From Bradyrhizobium sp. JYMT SZCCT0180 (GTDB lineage: Bacteria; Pseudomonadota; Alphaproteobacteria; Rhizobiales; Xanthobacteraceae): 64,000 nucleotides of DNA. The translations under genes and the position numbers were made by a program. Of the stretch, positions 34,897 through 45,015 are shown in pieces; within the stretch, counting starts at the first letter, position 1, and the number at the start of each line of letters is the position of its first letter. Below the pieces are notes generated by a model that saw only the letters and a list, made by a program, of their open reading frames with translations, was not told where the DNA came from and did no database searches. The stretch spans positions 1-64,000 of the forward strand of contig NZ_JAFCLZ010000034.1 of NCBI RefSeq assembly GCF_018130165.1. The letters are read 5' to 3'.

Positions 34897-35532
34897 ATGC
34901 GCGATCCCGTTGAAACCTACATGAACCTTGTTCCGATGGTGGTCGAGCAGACCAACCGCGGTGAACGCGCTTACGACATTTTCTCGCGCCTGCTGAAGGA
35001 GCGCATCATCTTCCTGACCGGTCCGGTCGAGGATGGCATGGCGACGCTGACGGTCGCGCAGCTGTTGTTCCTTGAAGCCGAGAATCCGAAGAAGGAAATC
35101 TCGATGTACATCAACTCGCCCGGCGGCGTGGTGACATCGGGCCTCGCCATCTACGACACCATGCAGTTCATCCGTCCGCCGGTGACGACGCTGTGCACCG
35201 GGCAGGCGGCGTCGATGGGCTCGCTGCTGCTGGCGGCCGGCCACAAGGACATGCGCTTCTCGCTGCCGAATTCGCGCATCATGGTGCACCAACCCTCAGG
35301 CGGCTTCCAGGGCCAGGCCACCGACATCATGCTGCACGCGCAGGAGATCCTGAATCTCAAGAAGCGGCTCAACGAAATCTACGTGAAGCACACCGGCCAG
35401 ACCTACAAGGCGATCGAGGATGCGCTGGAGCGCGACAAGTTCCTGACCGCCGATATGGCCAAGGACTTCGGTATTGTCGACAAGGTGATGGATAAGCGTC
35501 CGGAAGAGCCGGCGATGACCAAGACCCCGTAA
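34897..35532 (+). CDS. clpP: ATP-dependent Clp protease proteolytic subunit
   Basis: A 211-residue serine peptidase forming the tetradecameric Clp barrel. Catalytic Ser in CTGQAASMGSLLLAAG (about residue 106), His in SRIMVHQPSGGFQGQATD (about 131), Asp in the KDFGIVDKV region. Its N terminus, YMNLVPMVVEQTNRGERAYD, includes the propeptide and axial-loop residues. It partners the ClpX ATPase encoded 430 bp downstream. Confidence 0.97.
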   Translation: MRDPVETYMNLVPMVVEQTNRGERAYDIFSRLLKERIIFLTGPVEDGMATLTVAQLLFLEAENPKKEISMYINSPGGVVTSGLAIYDTMQFIRPPVTTLCTGQAASMGSLLLAAGHKDMRFSLPNSRIMVHQPSGGFQGQATDIMLHAQEILNLKKRLNEIYVKHTGQTYKAIEDALERDKFLTADMAKDFGIVDKVMDKRPEEPAMTKTP

Positions 35533-35563
35533 GGTAACGGGTGGAGGTACCCACGGGTTGACC

Positions 35564-35592
35564 TTGACAGGCGGGCCCAATCGGCAAATTAC
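35564..35592 (+). promoter_or_regulatory. Predicted clpX promoter
   Basis: TTGACA, 17 bases, AATTAC, about 370 bp before the clpX start. It lies in a 430-bp intergenic region (35533-35962). The remainder of that gap is non-coding, with an imperfect repeat of GGTACGG/GGTACCGG near 35872 and 35908 and no other element I can name. Confidence 0.45.
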
Positions 35593-35962
35593 GCTCTTAG
35601 CGGGCTGTCTATGCCCGCACGTAGGCAGAAAGTTCCGCTTTCGTGCTGGTTTGGCAGCGTGGTAATCGCGCAACGCCCGGGCGATTTCGACAACTTCTCC
35701 CCGTGCGAAGGCCGAAAATCACGGTATTGTCACGGTGTCCGGTCCGCGCCCGGTTAGCGAATTCTTGATAGTCGGGTGTCAGCATGGTTGGCTGTGACGG
35801 ATCGGGTAGGTTCACGGGGATTCGAGTAAACCGTGATTCGAACGACGCGTATTGAGTTAAGGTCTTTTTTGGTACGGAATTTGCTCTATCTACTTTCAGG
35901 TCCGGTTTGGTACCGGAATGGGTCGATCGAGTGACGGGATCGAACGGCGGACGGAGAATAGA

Positions 35963-37237
35963 ATGAGTAAGGTCGGCACGAGCGACTCCAAGAACACGCT
36001 GTATTGCTCGTTCTGTGGCAAGAGCCAGCATGAGGTCCGCAAACTGATCGCGGGACCCACCGTATTCATCTGCGACGAATGCGTTGAACTGTGCATGGAC
36101 ATCATCCGTGAGGAGAACAAGTCCTCGCTGGTGAAGTCGCGCGACGGCATTCCGACGCCGAAGGAAATATGCAAGGTGCTGGACGACTACGTGATCGGCC
36201 AGAGCCACGCCAAGAAGGTGCTCTCGGTCGCCGTCCACAATCACTACAAGCGGCTCAATCACCAGACCAAGCACAACGACGTCGAACTCGCGAAGTCGAA
36301 CATCCTGCTGATCGGTCCGACCGGTTCGGGCAAGACGCTGCTGGCGCAGACGCTGGCGCGGATTCTCGACGTGCCGTTCACGATGGCGGATGCGACCACG
36401 CTGACCGAAGCCGGCTATGTCGGTGAGGACGTCGAGAACATCATCCTGAAGCTGCTGCAGTCGGCCGACTACAATGTCGAGCGCGCGCAGCGCGGCATCG
36501 TCTATATCGACGAAATCGACAAGATCAGCCGCAAGTCCGACAATCCGTCGATCACCCGCGATGTCTCGGGCGAGGGCGTGCAGCAGGCGCTGTTGAAGAT
36601 CATGGAAGGCACCGTTGCCTCCGTGCCTCCGCAGGGCGGCCGCAAGCATCCGCAGCAGGAATTCCTGCAGGTCGACACCACGAACATCCTGTTCATCTGC
36701 GGCGGCGCCTTCTCAGGCCTCGAGAAGATCATCTCCGCACGCGGCCGTTCGACCTCGATCGGTTTCGCGGCGCAGGTCCTGGCGCCGGAAGACCGCCGCA
36801 CCGGCGAAATCTTCCGCCATGTCGAGCCGGAAGATCTCTTGAAGTACGGCCTGATCCCGGAATTCGTCGGCCGCTTGCCTGTGGTCGCGACTCTGGAAGA
36901 TCTGGATGAGGCTTCGCTGAAGAAGATCCTGACCGATCCGAAGAACGCGCTGGTGAAGCAATACCAGCGGCTGTTCGAAATGGAGAATATCGAACTCACC
37001 TTCGCCGACGAGGCGCTTGGCGCGGTCGCCCGCAAGGCGATCGAGCGCAAGACCGGCGCGCGGGGATTGCGTTCGATCCTCGAAAGCATCCTGCTTGAGA
37101 CCATGTTCGATCTTCCGGGTCTGGAAGGCGTCGAAGAGGTGGTGATCTCGCGCGAAGTGGTCGAGGGAACTGCCCGTCCGCTCTACATCTACGCGGACCG
37201 TTCCGACCGCGCCGTCGAGAGCAGCGCCAGCGCCTGA
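35963..37237 (+). CDS. clpX: ATP-dependent Clp protease ATP-binding subunit
   Basis: A 424-residue AAA+ unfoldase. The N-terminal zinc-binding domain has YCSFCGKSQHE and CDECVELCMDI (four Cys). Walker A is LLIGPTGSGKTLLAQTL (about residues 115-131), then TEAGYVGEDVENI (pore loop), Walker B RGIVYIDEIDK, and IMEGTVASVPPQGGRKHP and FICGGAFSGLEKI. It unfolds tagged substrates for ClpP. ATG 35963 (MSKVGTSDSK) has ACGGAGAATAG upstream and fits the family N terminus. Confidence 0.97.
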   Translation: MSKVGTSDSKNTLYCSFCGKSQHEVRKLIAGPTVFICDECVELCMDIIREENKSSLVKSRDGIPTPKEICKVLDDYVIGQSHAKKVLSVAVHNHYKRLNHQTKHNDVELAKSNILLIGPTGSGKTLLAQTLARILDVPFTMADATTLTEAGYVGEDVENIILKLLQSADYNVERAQRGIVYIDEIDKISRKSDNPSITRDVSGEGVQQALLKIMEGTVASVPPQGGRKHPQQEFLQVDTTNILFICGGAFSGLEKIISARGRSTSIGFAAQVLAPEDRRTGEIFRHVEPEDLLKYGLIPEFVGRLPVVATLEDLDEASLKKILTDPKNALVKQYQRLFEMENIELTFADEALGAVARKAIERKTGARGLRSILESILLETMFDLPGLEGVEEVVISREVVEGTARPLYIYADRSDRAVESSASA

Positions 37238-37367
37238 TAGGCCCTGGTCGGGGATGGATTTCCGTCCCAAACAGGACGGCTGCCGGGACATTCCGGCGGC
37301 CACAGCGGCGTAGTTCTTGCGCAGCAATCCTTCGCGTTTAGCCCCATTTGACGGGCATTTTTCGTGA

Positions 37368-37398
37368 CTTGACACCCCCGTACCCGATAGCCACCTAA
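37368..37398 (+). promoter_or_regulatory. Possible heat-shock (RpoH-type) promoter of lon
   Basis: CTTGACAC followed after about 15 bases by CCACCTAA, loosely fitting the alphaproteobacterial sigma-32 pattern (CTTG...CYTATNT). It lies about 160 bp before lon, inside the 322-bp gap 37238-37559 that otherwise holds only GC-rich hairpins (for example GGCTGCCGG...CCGGCGGCC near 37280). Confidence 0.4.
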
Positions 37399-37559
37399 TG
37401 CTGTCGGTGGCGCAGCTCATGCTTGAGATTCGTCGCCAAACGATCCGGAAAAACAGGCTGCGAAGGTGGCTTGCAGCCCCGGAACCTCCCGGCACCTTGT
37501 GGCGGTTGCGCACATCGAGCGGACTGCGTGCAAGGGGGCACAACAAAAGGAATTAGGCC

Positions 37560-39983
<2,424 letters not shown>

Positions 39984-40000
39984 GATCAGGCAATGTGACA

Positions 40001-40035
40001 AAGGCGGTGTCCCGTTCTCGGGACGCCGCCTTTTT
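40001..40035 (+). terminator. Rho-independent terminator of lon
   Basis: AAGGCGGTGTCCC-GTTCTC-GGGACGCCGCC followed by TTTTT, starting 18 bp beyond the lon stop; a 13-bp stem with one offset. Confidence 0.9.
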
Positions 40036-40091
40036 GTTGGAGGTTCCCCGCTTGCGCCGAGGGGCAGGGCGGCGCTAAACAGGCGACTTGA

Positions 40092-40168
40092 GGGCGGCTA
40101 GCTCAGCTGGTTAGAGCATCTCGTTTACACCGAGAGGGTCGGCGGTTCGAATCCGTCGCCGCCTACCA
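40092..40168 (+). tRNA. tRNA-Val (anticodon UAC)
   Basis: 77 bases with encoded CCA. Acceptor GGGCGGC pairs with GCCGCCT (one G-U); anticodon stem TCTCG/CGAGA encloses TTTACAC, anticodon TAC. D-arm GCTCAGCTGGTTAGAGC and T-arm GGTTCGAATCC are canonical. Confidence 0.96.
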
Positions 40169-40228
40169 GCCTTCGCGCTTCGCGCTACGGCTGGGCATGC
40201 CAGCCACGGGTGCGAAGCGCGAAGGCTG
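40167..40228. repeat. Perfect long inverted repeat touching the tRNA-Val 3' end
   Basis: CAGCCTTCGCGCTTCGC (40167-40183) and GCGAAGCGCGAAGGCTG (40212-40228) are exact reverse complements of 17 bp. The 28-bp loop itself contains GGCTGG-GCAT-GCCAGCC. The left arm begins inside the tRNA CCA end. Confidence 0.7.
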
Positions 40229-40279
40229 TCTCGCCGTAGCTCGTAGAGCGAAGGCGGACCTTCAGAAAGTTTTCCAAAC

Positions 40280-41140
40280 ATGACCACCCCGACAGGCCAC
40301 GAGCAGAACGCCGACCAGATCGCCTACTGGAACGGACCGGCCGGGCAACGCTGGGCGGCGCGGCAGGCGGAGCAGGACGTCGTGCTCGGGCCGGTCGCCG
40401 ACCTTCTGATCGATCGCGCGAAACCCAACCCCGGCGAACGGGTCATCGATATCGGCTGCGGCAGCGGCGTCACGACGGTCGCGTTTGCGAAAAAGGTCGC
40501 GCCGTCGGGCCACGCATTCGGCGTCGACATATCGGGCCCGATGCTGGAACGGGCGCGGGCGAGTGCGCCAAAGGATCTGCCGGTCGAGTTCGCGCTGGCG
40601 GATGCCACCGTCTATCCGTTTGAGCCCGCCAGTTTTGATCTGCTGGCCTCGCGGTTCGGCGTGATGTTCTTTGCCGATCCGGTGGCGTCGTTCGCGAACA
40701 TGCGCAAGGCGCTGCGGCCCACCGGCCGCCTGGCATTCGCCTGCTGGCGCGAGCCGCGCGAAAACCCGTTCTTCATGGCGCCGTTGCAGGCCGCCTACAA
40801 GCACGTGCCAAAGCTGCCGCAGATGGGGCCGGAAGATCCCGGACCGTTTGCGTTTGCCTCGGAAGCGCGCGTCCGCCGCATCCTGGAGGGAGCCGGCTTT
40901 GAAGGCGTGGAAATGGAAGCCTGTCCGCTGTTGCTGGACGCCGCGATCGGCCGCGGCGTCGATGGGGCGGTGCAGGGCGCGCTCGAAATCGGCCCCGTGA
41001 GCCGCGCGCTCGATGGGCAGCCGGAGGAGCTTCGTGTTGCGGCGGCCAATTCGATCCGAGACGCGCTCACGCCGTACGCCAAGGGCGACGCGGTGCTGCT
41101 CCCGGCCTCGGTCTGGATCGTGACCGCGCGCGCCACCTAA
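40280..41140 (+). CDS. Class I SAM-dependent methyltransferase
   Basis: A 286-residue Rossmann-fold methyltransferase. Motif I is RVIDIGCGSGVTTVAFA (about residues 54-70), followed by VDISGPMLERARA, VEFALADATVYPFEPASFDLLASRF, then the UbiE-type sequence FADPVASFANMRKALRPTGRLAFACWREP. The C-terminal part (FASEARVRRILEGAGFEGVEM) fits small-molecule or quinone-type methyltransferases; the substrate is not known. The ribosome-binding site is weak (AGAAAG). It appears monocistronic, downstream of the tRNA-Val hairpin. Confidence 0.85.
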   Translation: MTTPTGHEQNADQIAYWNGPAGQRWAARQAEQDVVLGPVADLLIDRAKPNPGERVIDIGCGSGVTTVAFAKKVAPSGHAFGVDISGPMLERARASAPKDLPVEFALADATVYPFEPASFDLLASRFGVMFFADPVASFANMRKALRPTGRLAFACWREPRENPFFMAPLQAAYKHVPKLPQMGPEDPGPFAFASEARVRRILEGAGFEGVEMEACPLLLDAAIGRGVDGAVQGALEIGPVSRALDGQPEELRVAAANSIRDALTPYAKGDAVLLPASVWIVTARAT

Positions 41141-41209
41141 TTACCGGTGATTCAACCCTGCTATCTTTGCATGGGGTTGTTTTCGCGATTTTGTGTCCGG
41201 CCCCGCGGT

Positions 41210-41464
41210 CTACTCAACCGGCTTGCAATACTCAGTCGCAACCGTTGCCGATTGCCGGGTCTCGGAAACGAAGCAGAAATAGAGCTTTGCGCCTTTGCGC
41301 AGAAACAGTCCGGCGCCGCCGCTCGGCGTCGCCGAGGTCCCGGCGATTGCATAGTCCTGCGCGAGCAGGGAGCTCACGGTGACTTTCTCGGCCGCGGTTT
41401 GCGCCAGGGCAGGCGCTGCGCCAAACGCGAACAACACCAGACAAATCGAATTTCTGATCTTCAC
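41210..41464 (-). CDS. Small secreted protein of unknown function
   Basis: 84 residues from a GTG start with GGGAG upstream. The signal peptide KIRNSICLVLFAFGAAPALAQ is clear (cleavage after ALA). The mature part of about 63 residues contains two Cys (LYFCFVSET and ATEYCKPVE) that could form a disulfide in the periplasm, and a beta-hairpin-like GGAGLFLRKGAKLYFCFV. The gene is 17 bases downstream of pepT on the same strand and may be cotranscribed. The frame is open to 41560, but that portion overlaps pepT. Confidence 0.65.
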   Translation of the reverse strand: MKIRNSICLVLFAFGAAPALAQTAAEKVTVSSLLAQDYAIAGTSATPSGGAGLFLRKGAKLYFCFVSETRQSATVATEYCKPVE

Positions 41465-41481
41465 AGTGTCGCTCCCGCTCG

Positions 41482-42738
41482 TCAGGCCTTCTCTTCCCAG
41501 ATCATCGCCAGATGCACGATGGTCTGCACGGCTTTCTCCATGTCCTGAACGCTGACCCATTCCAGCCGCGAGTGGAAGGCGTGCTCGCCGGCAAAGATGT
41601 TGGGGCAGGGCAGCCCCATGAACGATAGCCGCGAGCCGTCGGTGCCGCCGCGGATCGATGAGCGCACCGGCGTCAAGCCGGCGCGGCGGATCGCCTCGAT
41701 CGCGTAGTCGACGATTTCGGGATGGCGGTCGATCACCTGCTTCATGTTGCGGTACTGGTGCTTGACCTCCATCCGGTAGGTCGAGCGCGGATAGTCCTTC
41801 ATCACGCCTTTGACGATGCCCTCCAGCAGCGCCTCTTTTTCCTTCAAGCCCTCGTCGGTGAAATCACGCACGATGAAGCCGATAGTCGCCTTCTCCAGCG
41901 CACCGGAAATGCCGATCGGATGCAGGAAACCCTGCTTGCCTTCAGTGGTCTCCGGCGAGCAGGTGTCTTTCGGCAGGCGATCGACGATGGCGGCGGCGAT
42001 CTTGATCGCGTGCTCCATCTTGCCCTTGGCGAAGCCGGGATGGGTGCTGACGCCCTCGATGCTGATGGTGGCGCCATCGGCCGAAAATGTCTCGTCCTCG
42101 ATATTCCCCGCGGTTTCGCCGTCCATCGTGTAGGCGAAGTCGGCGCCGAGTTTTTTCAAATCGACCTTGTCGACGCCGCGGCCGATCTCTTCGTCCGGCG
42201 TGAACAGGATCTTGATGGCGCCATGCTTCACTTGCGGATTGTCGATCAGGAACTGCGCGGCATCCATGATCTCGGCGAGACCGGCCTTGTTGTCGGCGCC
42301 CAACAGCGTGGTGCCGTCTGTCGTGACGATGTCGTTGCCGATCTGGTCGGCCAGCGCCGGATGGTCGGCGAATCGAATCACCTGCGTCGGATCAGCCGGC
42401 AGCACGATGTCGCCGCCACGATAATTGCGCACGATCTGCGGCTTGACGTCCTTGCCGCTGCAATCCGGCGAGGTGTCCATGTGCGAGCAGAAGCAGATCA
42501 CCGGCACCTTCTTGTCTGAATTGGCCGGGATCGTCGCGTAGACATAGCCGTGCTCGTCGAGATGGGCGTCGGAGAGGCCCATGGCCTTGAGTTCGGCAGC
42601 AAGCACGCGGCCGAGGTCTTTTTGCTTCTCGGTGGAGGGGCAGGTCGGTGACGCCGGATCCGACTGGGTGTCGATCACGACATAGCGCAGGAAGCGCTCG
42701 GTAACACCGTGGGTAAAGGCGAGGGGCGAAGCCAGCAT
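41482..42738 (-). CDS. pepT: Peptidase T (tripeptide aminopeptidase)
   Basis: A 418-residue M20 metallopeptidase removing the N-terminal residue of tripeptides in the cytoplasm. Seen: RFLRYVVIDTQSDP, ICFCSHMDTSPDCSG (zinc His and catalytic Asp), TTLLGADNKAGLAEIMDAAQ (bridging Asp), ILFTPDEEIGRGVDKV (general base Glu-Glu), and IRGGTDGSRLSFMGLPCPNI then AGEHAFHSRLEWVSV. ATG 42738 is chosen; a GTG three codons upstream is also in frame. Confidence 0.93.
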   Translation of the reverse strand: MLASPLAFTHGVTERFLRYVVIDTQSDPASPTCPSTEKQKDLGRVLAAELKAMGLSDAHLDEHGYVYATIPANSDKKVPVICFCSHMDTSPDCSGKDVKPQIVRNYRGGDIVLPADPTQVIRFADHPALADQIGNDIVTTDGTTLLGADNKAGLAEIMDAAQFLIDNPQVKHGAIKILFTPDEEIGRGVDKVDLKKLGADFAYTMDGETAGNIEDETFSADGATISIEGVSTHPGFAKGKMEHAIKIAAAIVDRLPKDTCSPETTEGKQGFLHPIGISGALEKATIGFIVRDFTDEGLKEKEALLEGIVKGVMKDYPRSTYRMEVKHQYRNMKQVIDRHPEIVDYAIEAIRRAGLTPVRSSIRGGTDGSRLSFMGLPCPNIFAGEHAFHSRLEWVSVQDMEKAVQTIVHLAMIWEEKA

Positions 42739-42783
42739 GACAACCACAACAGGATTGGAGAAACGACGGCGCTCTATAACAGA

Positions 42784-42816
42784 AAAGCGCCATTCCGGGC
42801 CCCCGGAACGGCGCTT
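42784..42816 (-). terminator. Rho-independent terminator of the HU gene
   Basis: On the minus strand AAGCGCCGTTCCGGG followed by its partner CCCGGAATGGCGC and TTTTCT, about 27 bp beyond the HU stop. Confidence 0.85.
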
Positions 42817-42842
42817 GAACGTCGGATCGGAAGTACCGTGAC

Positions 42843-43142
42843 TTAAACGGCTTCCTTGAGTTCCTTGGACGCGCGGAAGGCAACCTTCTTGCTGGCCTTG
42901 ATCTGGATGGCTTCGCCGGTGGCGGGGTTGCGGCCCATGCGGGCGGCGCGCTTGCGGACCTGGAGGATGCCGAGGCCGACGATGCGGATCCGCTCGCCCT
43001 TCTTCAGGTGCTTGGTGATCAGGGAGACCGTGTCGGTCAGAATCGATTCAGCCTGCTTCTTGGACAGTTCCTGGTCCTCGGCGATGGCCGCTGCCAGATG
43101 CTTCAGCGTGATCGTCGCCGGAGTCGCTGCTTTCTTCGCCAT
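42843..43142 (-). CDS. hupB: HU family DNA-binding protein
   Basis: A 99-residue nucleoid protein: TLKHLAAAIAEDQELSKKQAES, then LITKHLKKGERIRIVGLGIL and the arm RAARMGRNPATGEAIQIKAS with the conserved GRNPATGE, then KKVAFRASKELKEAV. It binds and bends DNA as a dimer. In many alphaproteobacteria an HU gene sits just after lon; here it is close to lon but on the opposite strand, with pepT and a methyltransferase between. The upstream region shared with tRNA-Asp contains a long inverted repeat. Confidence 0.93.
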   Translation of the reverse strand: MAKKAATPATITLKHLAAAIAEDQELSKKQAESILTDTVSLITKHLKKGERIRIVGLGILQVRKRAARMGRNPATGEAIQIKASKKVAFRASKELKEAV

Positions 43143-43244
43143 ATTCGGCCCTCCCTCGGTGGTGAATGGCTTTACGGAAACTTAGGCGTATCAGGCCTTA
43201 AACGATTCGGGTGGCGGGTGCCTACGCTGTTTTGCCTGCAAATA

Positions 43245-43277
43245 GGCCGTTTTTTGCATCGGCATCGCAAAAAGGCC
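43245..43277. repeat. Inverted repeat between the HU gene and tRNA-Asp
   Basis: GGCC(G)TTTTTTGC and GCAAAAAGGCC are inverted around ATCGGCATC. It lies about 100 bp upstream of the HU start and 90 bp upstream of the tRNA, so it could be a bidirectional regulatory site or insulating hairpin. Confidence 0.5.
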
Positions 43278-43304
43278 CATTTGACAAGGGGATTCGCAAC
43301 GTCC

Positions 43305-43333
43305 TTGACTAAAACAAGGAGGCCCTTTAAGTC
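43305..43333 (+). promoter_or_regulatory. Predicted tRNA-Asp promoter
   Basis: TTGACT, 17 bases, TAAGTC, ending 37 bp before the tRNA. CTTTAAGTCC with a GC-rich downstream discriminator is normal for a stable-RNA promoter. Confidence 0.5.
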
Positions 43334-43370
43334 CTCGCTTCTGCGCGGATCAAGACGTGATTACGCATCC

Positions 43371-43447
43371 GCGGGAGTAGCTCAGTTGGTTAGAGCGCCG
43401 CCCTGTCACGGCGGAGGCCGCGGGTTCGAGTCCCGTCTCTCGCGCCA
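43371..43447 (+). tRNA. tRNA-Asp (anticodon GUC)
   Basis: 77 bases with encoded CCA. Acceptor GCGGGAG pairs with CTCTCGC (one G-U); anticodon stem CCGCC/GGCGG encloses CTGTCAC, anticodon GTC. D-arm and T-arm (GGGTTCGAGTCCC) are canonical. Confidence 0.96.
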
Positions 43448-43554
43448 TTTTTCAATGGCTTAAGGACAAATCCCCCGATCGCCGGACTGGAACTCGGTTG
43501 CGCTCAAGCGCGGCCCGATAGTTCCAGCGTGCGGCGGAAGTGGCTGCGCAGCCA

Positions 43555-43580
43555 ACAAAAAAGCCGCCCGAAGGCGGCCG
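43555..43580 (-). terminator. Rho-independent terminator of the small membrane protein gene
   Basis: On the minus strand GCCGCC-TTCG-GGCGGC followed by TTTTTT, 29 bp beyond the stop of the 67-residue gene; a stable UUCG loop. Confidence 0.88.
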
Positions 43581-43608
43581 TCTTGCCGGTGCTGAGAACG
43601 AAACCCCT

Positions 43609-43812
43609 TTAGCGGACCGTCGAGGTCTGCGAGCTGGTGATGACCACCGGCTTGCCTGCCTTCACGACCTGGGTCGTCTGGGCCGTCTGGGTGTATTCCG
43701 AATTGGTGCGCGCCGAGATGCCGAAAGCTGCCACCGCGATACCAGCCACGAGCGCGACAACCACGATCTTCAGGTGGGTCGAACGGTCTGCCGAGTGAAT
43801 TGAGTGGTTCAT
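43609..43812 (-). CDS. Small membrane-anchored protein of unknown function
   Basis: 67 residues: a polar, His-containing start (MNHSIHSADRSTH), one hydrophobic helix LKIVVVALVAGIAVAAFGIS (about residues 14-33), then a Thr/Gln/Ser-rich tail (NSEYTQTAQTTQVVKAGKPV) likely in the periplasm. CGGAGGCATCAC before the ATG provides a GGAGG ribosome-binding site, and a textbook terminator follows, so this is a real transcript. I do not recognise a family. Confidence 0.75.
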   Translation of the reverse strand: MNHSIHSADRSTHLKIVVVALVAGIAVAAFGISARTNSEYTQTAQTTQVVKAGKPVVITSSQTSTVR

Positions 43813-44649
43813 GTGATGCCTCCGAGGCGTCTATGCGCCATCTGATGGCAAGAGATGTACGCCCCGTCTGTTTCGGGACGGTTTCGTGGATTCCGTGAAA
43901 TGGTTTCGTCCGCTGGGTTTTCGGGGCGATTTTGCGCCATTTCGGCGTCCTTAGGCCGCCAGCCTGTTGTCGCGGCGAAGGCACAGACAGGCGACATGGC
44001 ATGAAATATAAGTAATAACAACAGGATAAGCCAAGATCGGTTCTGCTAACCCGTTTGTTTGATGGCTACGCGTCTCGACCGGGCGGCCGAGATGAACTGC
44101 AGTGCGCCGAGTCGTGACCTCGGCCGACAGAAGCGAATAGCGCGGGGCGCCTGCGCCATAGTCGTCCTTCAGTTCGTCCGTTGATCATGCCGACCGCGAG
44201 CAGGCAGACGGGCCCTGGCCAAAGCAGGTTGGGGTCAATCAGGATCATCGCGGACGCCAGCGCTCGCATGCTCGGCGGCGGTGTGTGCGATCGCAAAAGT
44301 CGGCCCGAGGCGGGAAGCCGACGCCATGGTTTTGCAATCCTGCGTCAGCGTGCACATCGCGAAAACCGGAGCGGTGAGCCCGGACATTTGGTTGGCTGAT
44401 CGGTACACCAGTTGCGCGACGCGCGAGCAGGGTTCGCATGGATGGATTGCGCGAGGCGCACGGCGCGAAACGCTGGCCAGGGTGGCGACGGGAACGCCCT
44501 TGCTTTCCTGAGTTGTCCACGGCGTGGTAGCCCCGGTTAGACCACAAAATAGCTTGTCTTGCGCCCTCTGTTGCGCTGCGCTAAGCCTCAAGAATAATTC
44601 CAATCAGCGAATCTGCGGCTGTCCGAAACCGCAGGAAAAGGTCCCGCCG
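43813..44649. other. Long intergenic region upstream of nuoA, no gene supported
   Basis: About 840 bp between the small membrane protein gene and nuoA. Several short frames exist on both strands (for example 44235-44603 minus and 44281-44511 plus). None has a ribosome-binding site or recognisable domain, and they overlap each other antisense. The stretch 44066-44520 has coding-like GC richness and could be decayed coding sequence. The probable nuo promoter is at its right end. Confidence 0.5.
44559..44587 (+). promoter_or_regulatory. Possible nuo operon promoter
   Basis: TTGCGC, 17 bases, TAAGCC, about 63 bp before the nuoA start. It lies in the 840-bp gap and is the best -35/-10 pair I can see near the operon, but the -10 is poor. 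Confidence 0.35.
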
Positions 44650-45015
44650 ATGAACGGCATCCTGCAGAATTACCTTCCACTTATCGTGTTTGTCGGGGTG
44701 GCAAGCCTGATCGGTCTGGCGCTGTTGATTGCCCCGTTCCTCGTTGCGTTCCAGCAGCCCGATCCCGAAAAGCTTTCCGCCTATGAATGCGGATTCAACG
44801 CTTTCGATGACGCCCGCATGAAATTCGATGTCCGCTTCTATCTGGTGGCGATCCTTTTCATCATCTTCGACCTCGAAGTCGCGTTCCTGTTTCCGTGGGC
44901 GGTGGCGTTCGGCAAGCTCGGCGCCACCGGCTTCTGGTCGATGATGGTGTTCCTCGCCGTCCTCACGGTCGGCTTTGCCTATGAATGGAAGAAAGGCGCG
45001 CTCGAATGGGATTGA
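44650..45015 (+). CDS. nuoA: NADH-quinone oxidoreductase subunit A
   Basis: A 121-residue membrane-arm subunit with three helices; it sits at the junction with the peripheral arm near the quinone site. Seen: LLIAPFLVAFQQPDPEKLSA, YECGFNAFDDARMKFDVRFY (conserved loop with the conserved Cys) and LVAILFIIFDLEVAFLFPWA. AAAAGGTCCCGCCG precedes ATG 44650. First gene of the nuo operon; its end overlaps nuoB by 10 bases. Confidence 0.97.
   Translation: MNGILQNYLPLIVFVGVASLIGLALLIAPFLVAFQQPDPEKLSAYECGFNAFDDARMKFDVRFYLVAILFIIFDLEVAFLFPWAVAFGKLGATGFWSMMVFLAVLTVGFAYEWKKGALEWD

Noticed and set aside
40167..40228. Attachment site of an island at tRNA-Val
   Set aside because: No integrase and no second direct copy of the tRNA 3' end in the following sequence; only an inverted repeat is present.
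44235..44603. 122-codon minus-strand frame in the gap before nuoA
   Set aside because: No ribosome-binding site or domain, and it overlaps an equally open frame on the other strand.
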